Shown here piece after piece: positions 60,256 through 64,000 of a stretch of 64,000 nucleotides of DNA (the stretch's first letter is position 1; each line of letters begins with the position of its first letter). Both the position numbers and the translations under genes were made by a program. The stretch is taken from the NCBI RefSeq assembly GCF_014529705.1, contig NZ_JAANIH010000001.1, positions 203,076 to 267,075 of the forward strand, read 5' to 3'. This stretch comes from Bradyrhizobium campsiandrae (lineage in GTDB: Bacteria; Pseudomonadota; Alphaproteobacteria; Rhizobiales; Xanthobacteraceae). The notes beneath the pieces are model-generated. The model did no database searches, was not told where the DNA came from, and was given only the letters and a program-made list of their open reading frames with translations.

Positions 60256-60624
60256 TCAGCTGTCGAGCGTGGCCTGCGCGGTGTCGAGATAGCTCGAGCC
60301 GGTCGCGGGGTCCGTGACAACGTTCTTGATCTGCGCCTTCCCGGTATCGGTCAACGTGAACTTCGTGTTGCCGAAGCGGAACGAGGAATCCTTGATCAGC
60401 ACCTGCTGGTATTGCGAGGTCCCGCCGCTCTGATAGTGGATCTGCGCGCGGAAGCCGTTGACCTGCGAGACATTCAGCGAGAACGTCTTGCCGTCGGGAT
60501 AGGTGCCGGTCCAATTGCCCTGGTAGAGCGACGAGTCGACGGCAACGTATTTGGACGAGCCCGTGGTGCTCGAAAGGACGCTGGACTTATAGGCGGTCGA
60601 CAGAATGCTCATGATGTCGGACAT
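60256..60624 (-). CDS. Hypothetical flagellar-cluster protein, 122 aa
   Basis: Start MSDIMSILSTAYKSSVLSST with GGAG 7 nt upstream. The body has a beta-rich pattern with Tyr/Ser/Thr (YQGNWTGTYPDGKTFSLNVS, VNGFRAQIHYQSGGTSQYQQ), and no cysteine or signal peptide. It lies behind flaF on the same strand. The position usually held by flbT is occupied by this gene, but it has no FlbT signature. Function unknown. Confidence 0.65.
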   Translation of the reverse strand: MSDIMSILSTAYKSSVLSSTTGSSKYVAVDSSLYQGNWTGTYPDGKTFSLNVSQVNGFRAQIHYQSGGTSQYQQVLIKDSSFRFGNTKFTLTDTGKAQIKNVVTDPATGSSYLDTAQATLDS

Positions 60625-60636
60625 CATGAGTCTCCG

Positions 60637-61005
60637 TCACGGCCGGCCGGAGAGGCCAGCGGCGATGTTGCGGTTGATCTCGATCAGCGGACGGAAGTGA
60701 TCGAACTGCGGGCTCATCTGCAGCGCCGCCGTCTGGCTCAGCACGAACACGCTGATGTTGGCAATCTTCTGCCGGACGTCGAGCGGCTGCGGGTTGGTGT
60801 CGCGCATCGCCTCGCTGAGGAAGATGGTCCAGAGCTTGCGATTGAACATCAACGCCTGCGTGGTCTGCTCGCTGAATGGGTCAGCATTGTTGACAGCGTC
60901 CTGGAGCTTGTTGGCAGCCTTCAGCAGAGTCTGCGCCTCGATGTCGCGAGGGGAAGCGGTCGTCGTTGCGACACGCGCGTAGGCCGAGGCAGCAGAATTC
61001 GACAT
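60637..61005 (-). CDS. flaF: Flagellar biosynthesis regulator FlaF, 122 aa
   Basis: The helical body ASAYARVATTTASPRDIEAQ, ALMFNRKLWTIFLSEAMRDT, NPQPLDVRQKIANISVFVLS matches FlaF, which promotes flagellin translation or secretion and works with FlbT. Start ATG used; TTG directly before is an alternative. FlbT is not in this window. Confidence 0.9.
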   Translation of the reverse strand: MSNSAASAYARVATTTASPRDIEAQTLLKAANKLQDAVNNADPFSEQTTQALMFNRKLWTIFLSEAMRDTNPQPLDVRQKIANISVFVLSQTAALQMSPQFDHFRPLIEINRNIAAGLSGRP

Positions 61006-61314
61006 CAATCACACCTTGGAAGCTTCCTAGCCCGTTGAACGGACTTAAGGATTTCTTTCCCAACCCTATGCATCACCGCTTAAGATTTGCTTACATGTGC
61101 GCTTGGAAGCACTCCGGATTATTACGGGTCGCAGAGTCCTTCTGTCGCACAAGGCTAGATGCGCCAACGCAAGCTGTAAACTTGCACTGCATCATGCGCA
61201 TCGATCTCGGCTAATCCAGTGTTAGCGGACTCCTTCAAAACAACGGCGGAGCGTTAGCCCCGCCGCGCTGTCTCAAGATGCGCGGTCTCAAGATTCGATT
61301 CTTGCGCTTTCGAA
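61006..61314. promoter_or_regulatory. flaF upstream region with CtrA-like sites
   Basis: Two CtrA-like dyads: TTAA-GATTTGC-TTAC at 61080-61094 (one mismatch) and a weaker TTAA-GGATTTC-TTTC at 61045-61059 (two mismatches). No gene is credible in the 309-bp interval before the flagellin stop. Confidence 0.45.
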
Positions 61315-61422
61315 TTAGCGGAGCAGCTGCAGCACGCTCTGCTGCGACTGGTTGGCCAGCGACAGCGCGGAGACCGCGATCGACTGGCGGGGCGACAGCG
61401 CCCGGCTGTTCGCCGCGTCGTC

Positions 61423-63603
61423 CTAGGGGGCGGCGGGGGGCAGGCTGGGGGCGCCGGGCGGGGCCACGCTGATGTTGGGTTTGGGGGAGTGCTGGCGCGC
61501 CGGACCGGTAGCGGGGTGGGAACCGAGCGAAGAGCCCTCCGAACGCAGCGTGCTCGATGCAGCATTCAGGCTCTGCAGCACCTTGTTGGTCGCGCCGTTG
61601 TCGATGAAGTCGGTGCCGGGGACGAGATTGCTGAGGCCGAGACCCGCCGCGTTGAACACCACGCCGTTGATGCCGAGCGTGGAGCTGCCGGTCTCGTTGA
61701 AGACCAGCTTCAGCGTGTCGCCGTTCAAGAGGTTTACGCCGTTGAAGGAGGAGTCCTGCGAGGTCGTGTCGATCTGCGCCAGGATGTTGTTGAACTGGCT
61801 GACCAGGCTCGAACGCGCGGTCTGCGCCACGGGATCCTGCACCGGCGGCTGTGCGGTGGTGAAGGCGAGCACGCTGCCGAGCGTGCCGCCGACCGTGCCG
61901 CCGGCAATGGACGAGCCGAGCGTCGAGGAGGCGTATTCGTTGACGGTGGTGACCGTCAGTACGCCGTTGGCATCGATCGTGGCGGTCAGATGGTTGGCCT
62001 GAAGCTGCACGTTGAGCTGGTCGAGCGTCTTGACCGTGCCGTTGGTGCCGTCGCCGAAGGTGACGTTGACCGGCGTGCCGCCGTTGAAGGAGGTAAAGGT
62101 CAGTGTCTTGCCGCTGACACCGCCGACACCGGATTTGCGATCGGCGCTGAATGCCGTCGCCGTCCCGGTATTGCCGCTGAGGCCGAAGGCGCTGAGCGCG
62201 TTGCCGGTTCCGGTGATCGAAAGATCGGCATTGATGCCGGTCGAGATCGATAGCTGGCCGCTCGAATTCACCGACGACGGGATCTGGCCCGACGTGGTGG
62301 AGAGATTCGCAGCACCGTTGAACAGGCTCGCGGTCTTCACGCCGGTGGCGAGGTCGATCGAATTGAGCAGGTCGGTCAGCGTCGCGCTCTGCAGATAGAC
62401 CGTCGAGTTGCCGTTGCCGTCGGTGACGACGTTGCCGTTGACACCGAAGCCGGTGGGCACGCTTGTGGCCGACTGCGGCGTCTGCGCGTTCTTGAAGGTG
62501 ATGGTGTGGCCGTCGACATTCAGCGTCGAGCCGTCCTGCACGAGCGTCCCCAGCGAGCCGCCCGTCGTCGAACGGTTCGCGGTCACACTGGCATTGCCCG
62601 CACCGGTCGCTGCGGTGAGGCCGAGGGCGTGAAGGAAGTCGGCATTGCCCGTCACGCTCAGGTCGGCACCGGTCGAGCTCTTCAGCGTGACGACGCCGCC
62701 CGCACCGATGGAGGATGGCGTCTGGACCGTACCGACGGTCGCGCCGCTGGTCGCAAGCGTCGCCGCACCTGCGCTGATCGTCGCGGTCTTGACGCCGCTG
62801 GCAAGATCGATCGCACTGAGCACGTCGTTGACGGTCGCCTTGGGAGCGGCCGCGGTTCCTTCATAGACGATCGAATTGCCGTTGCCGTCGGTGGCAATGC
62901 TTCCGCTGGCGTTGAGGCCCCAGCCGGTCGGTTGCGTCGCCGGCGCCGGGCCGGTGCGGAACGTGATGGTCTTGCCGTTCACCGTCAGGGTGGCGCCGTC
63001 GGCCGGCGGCGTGCTGAACGTGGTTGAGGTCGTGCTGCCGAGCAGCGTATCCGTGCCGGCCAGCGCCGTGGTGCCGTCGGCGGCGGTCGTCGTATTGCCG
63101 GTCAAGGTGCCGGCGCTGGAGCCGAGCGAGGCGCCGAGCGCGGCAGCCGCGGTCACGGGCGTGACGCCGCCGGCCGCACCCGTATAGAGCACGTTGCTGT
63201 TGGCCGTCGCGCTCGCGTAAGACGTCGTGCCGCGCAGATCCGCCGGTGTCGCACCCGGAATCGTGGTCGAAACGTTGGATTTTGTGGAGTAGCCGACCGT
63301 GGTCTGCAGTGCCTGGTTGGCGATCGATTTGGCGGAGTCGATCAGCTTCTGCAACGAGGTGATGCCGGTATTGGCCGCCTGGAGCACCTGCACACCGTTA
63401 TTGATGCCATCCAGGAGGTTGCTGATGTCGCTCGCCCGGTTGTCCAGCCCCTGTGCCGTGAAGAAGTTGGTCGGATTGTCGAGCGCGGTGTTCACCTTCT
63501 TGCCGGTCGACAGCCGTTCCTGCGTCGTGGCCAGCAAGTCGGCTGTCGACTGCAGCGACAACAGGTTCTGGCGAACGGACGCCGAGAGAACGATGTTGGA
63601 CAT
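61423..63603 (-). CDS. Flagellin with premature stop (frame continues to 61315), 726 aa
   Basis: Start MSNIVLSASVRQNLLSLQST with GAGGAAG upstream. N-terminal D0/D1 helices are typical, then a very large Ser/Thr/Gly-rich central region. The C-terminus is aberrant: just after LNAASSTLRSEGSSLGS the frame becomes Pro-rich and stops (TAG at 61423). Past it the same frame resumes normally (ALSPRQSIAVSALSLANQSQ) to TAA at 61315. Against the next flagellin (63819), about 61400-61540 (G-rich on the plus strand) is gap-free but heavily substituted. A real pseudogene and a base-calling artefact are both possible. Confidence 0.8.
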   Translation of the reverse strand: MSNIVLSASVRQNLLSLQSTADLLATTQERLSTGKKVNTALDNPTNFFTAQGLDNRASDISNLLDGINNGVQVLQAANTGITSLQKLIDSAKSIANQALQTTVGYSTKSNVSTTIPGATPADLRGTTSYASATANSNVLYTGAAGGVTPVTAAAALGASLGSSAGTLTGNTTTAADGTTALAGTDTLLGSTTSTTFSTPPADGATLTVNGKTITFRTGPAPATQPTGWGLNASGSIATDGNGNSIVYEGTAAAPKATVNDVLSAIDLASGVKTATISAGAATLATSGATVGTVQTPSSIGAGGVVTLKSSTGADLSVTGNADFLHALGLTAATGAGNASVTANRSTTGGSLGTLVQDGSTLNVDGHTITFKNAQTPQSATSVPTGFGVNGNVVTDGNGNSTVYLQSATLTDLLNSIDLATGVKTASLFNGAANLSTTSGQIPSSVNSSGQLSISTGINADLSITGTGNALSAFGLSGNTGTATAFSADRKSGVGGVSGKTLTFTSFNGGTPVNVTFGDGTNGTVKTLDQLNVQLQANHLTATIDANGVLTVTTVNEYASSTLGSSIAGGTVGGTLGSVLAFTTAQPPVQDPVAQTARSSLVSQFNNILAQIDTTSQDSSFNGVNLLNGDTLKLVFNETGSSTLGINGVVFNAAGLGLSNLVPGTDFIDNGATNKVLQSLNAASSTLRSEGSSLGSHPATGPARQHSPKPNISVAPPGAPSLPPAAP

Positions 63604-63686
63604 TGGCAAGTCTTCCTCTTGAACCGGATACGAATCGGCCGCGCAGGTCTGGAAGCGGGCTTTTGTCCAGTTTTAGGAGCTGTCCT

Positions 63687-63712
63687 TTAAAGTATGGTTA
63701 ACGCCGGTTTAA
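63687..63712. promoter_or_regulatory. Tandem CtrA-type boxes upstream of flagellin
   Basis: Three TTAA half-sites at 63687, 63698 and 63709, each pair spaced by 7 bp, forming two overlapping TTAA-N7-TTAA boxes (spacers AGTATGG and CGCCGGT). About 85-110 bp upstream of the flagellin start. Confidence 0.65.
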
Positions 63713-63761
63713 GGGATACGGTTAATGTCTGGTGTACGCCCTTCCCTGCCCCGGAACGCAC

Positions 63762-63791
63762 AAAAAAGCGGCGGGGCAAAAGCCCCGCCGC
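63762..63791 (-). terminator. Intrinsic terminator of the second flagellin gene
   Basis: On the minus strand, GCGGCGGGGC-TTTT-GCCCCGCCGC (10-bp perfect stem) followed by TTTTTTG, 28 bp after the stop codon at 63819. Confidence 0.9.
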
Positions 63792-63818
63792 CCGATTTTA
63801 TGGAGTAACTTCAGCCGC

Positions 63819-64000
63819 TTAGCGGAGCAGCTGCAGCACGCTCTGCTGCGAGGTGTTGGCGAGCGACAGCGCCGAGACCGCGATCGACTGGCGGGTCGAG
63901 AGCGCCTGGCTGTTGGCCGCCTCGACGTTGGTGTCGGCCAGCGTCAGGGTGGACGAGCCGGGCTGCAGCACGTTGGTCAGGTTCTTGTTGAAGTCCTGAC
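63819..64000 (-). CDS. Flagellin, C-terminal part (cut by window edge)
   Basis: The minus-strand frame ends LANTSQQSVLQLLR with the preceding STRQSIAVSALSL and TLTLADTNVEAANSQALS; this is the normal flagellin C-terminal D0/D1. The 5' part lies beyond the window. It serves as reference for the degraded end of the neighbouring copy. The ending SQQSVLQLLR is shared by both. Confidence 0.92.
   Translation of the reverse strand, partial: QDFNKNLTNVLQPGSSTLTLADTNVEAANSQALSTRQSIAVSALSLANTSQQSVLQLLR

Noticed and set aside
63655..63669. A weak GG-N10-GC element (minus strand) before the flagellin gene
   Set aside because: Does not match TGGCAC-N5-TTGC beyond the GG and GC; chance is likely in GC-rich DNA.

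Overview
The window looks like a chromosomal segment of a Bradyrhizobium-type alphaproteobacterium (Hyphomicrobiales). The evidence is high GC, CckA and CtrA-type sites, FliX and FlaF, a PEPxxW sorting tail, and many small Bradyrhizobium-style secreted and membrane proteins. The assignment rests on gene families and style only; no search was run.

Left third (1-26 kb) is mixed housekeeping and accessory DNA. It holds a double-glycine leader peptide gene; tiny membrane and lipoprotein genes; a PaaI-like thioesterase; an HdeA-like protein; a PilZ protein; a sulfur locus with a BigR/SqrR-type ArsR repressor divergent from two YeeE/YedE proteins and an AhpD-like protein and co-directional with ccoG; a GNAT/FemAB-like protein; a FrnE-like DsbA protein; an MmyB-type regulator; a SET-domain methyltransferase; a TetR-controlled carotenoid-oxygenase, MAPEG and membrane-protein cluster with a duplicated operator pair at each of two promoters; class I fumarase; a LuxR-type regulator; an isoprenylcysteine methyltransferase-like protein; a GST; and a Tim44-domain protein.

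From 26 kb on, most genes belong to a polar-type flagellum under CckA-CtrA style control: cckA, flhB-fliR-fliQ-fliE-flgC-flgB on the minus strand, fliO-fliP on the plus strand, a 1268-residue TPR protein, motE, a DUF6468-like gene, fliM and fliL (minus), flgF-flgG-flgA-flgH (plus), then fliX / flgI-flgJ-flgN-flaG, flaF and two flagellin genes, the second cut by the window edge. TTAA-N7-TTAA boxes precede flgB/fliO, the TPR gene and the first flagellin gene, with degenerate versions near fliX and flaF. Two matching -24/-12 (sigma-54-like) elements precede flgF and flgI.

The flagellar cluster is interrupted at 38.86-45.45 kb by a 6.6-kb island bounded by a perfect 14-bp direct repeat. It carries a tyrosine recombinase, an excisionase-like protein, a Gp37/Gp68 phage protein, a MazG-like protein, an RHH-like protein, a PEP-CTERM protein, a frameshifted gene and a SEC-C/HNH-like protein. 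The left repeat copy lies within the CtrA-type box upstream of the TPR gene. A further accessory block (52.5-57 kb) holds a hydratase, an NAD-epimerase, two HxlR regulators, dksA and an NAD(P)-binding protein. Five copies of one palindromic intergenic repeat are scattered between 21 and 52.5 kb. The first flagellin gene has a premature stop inside a short G-enriched mutation cluster that may be an assembly artefact.
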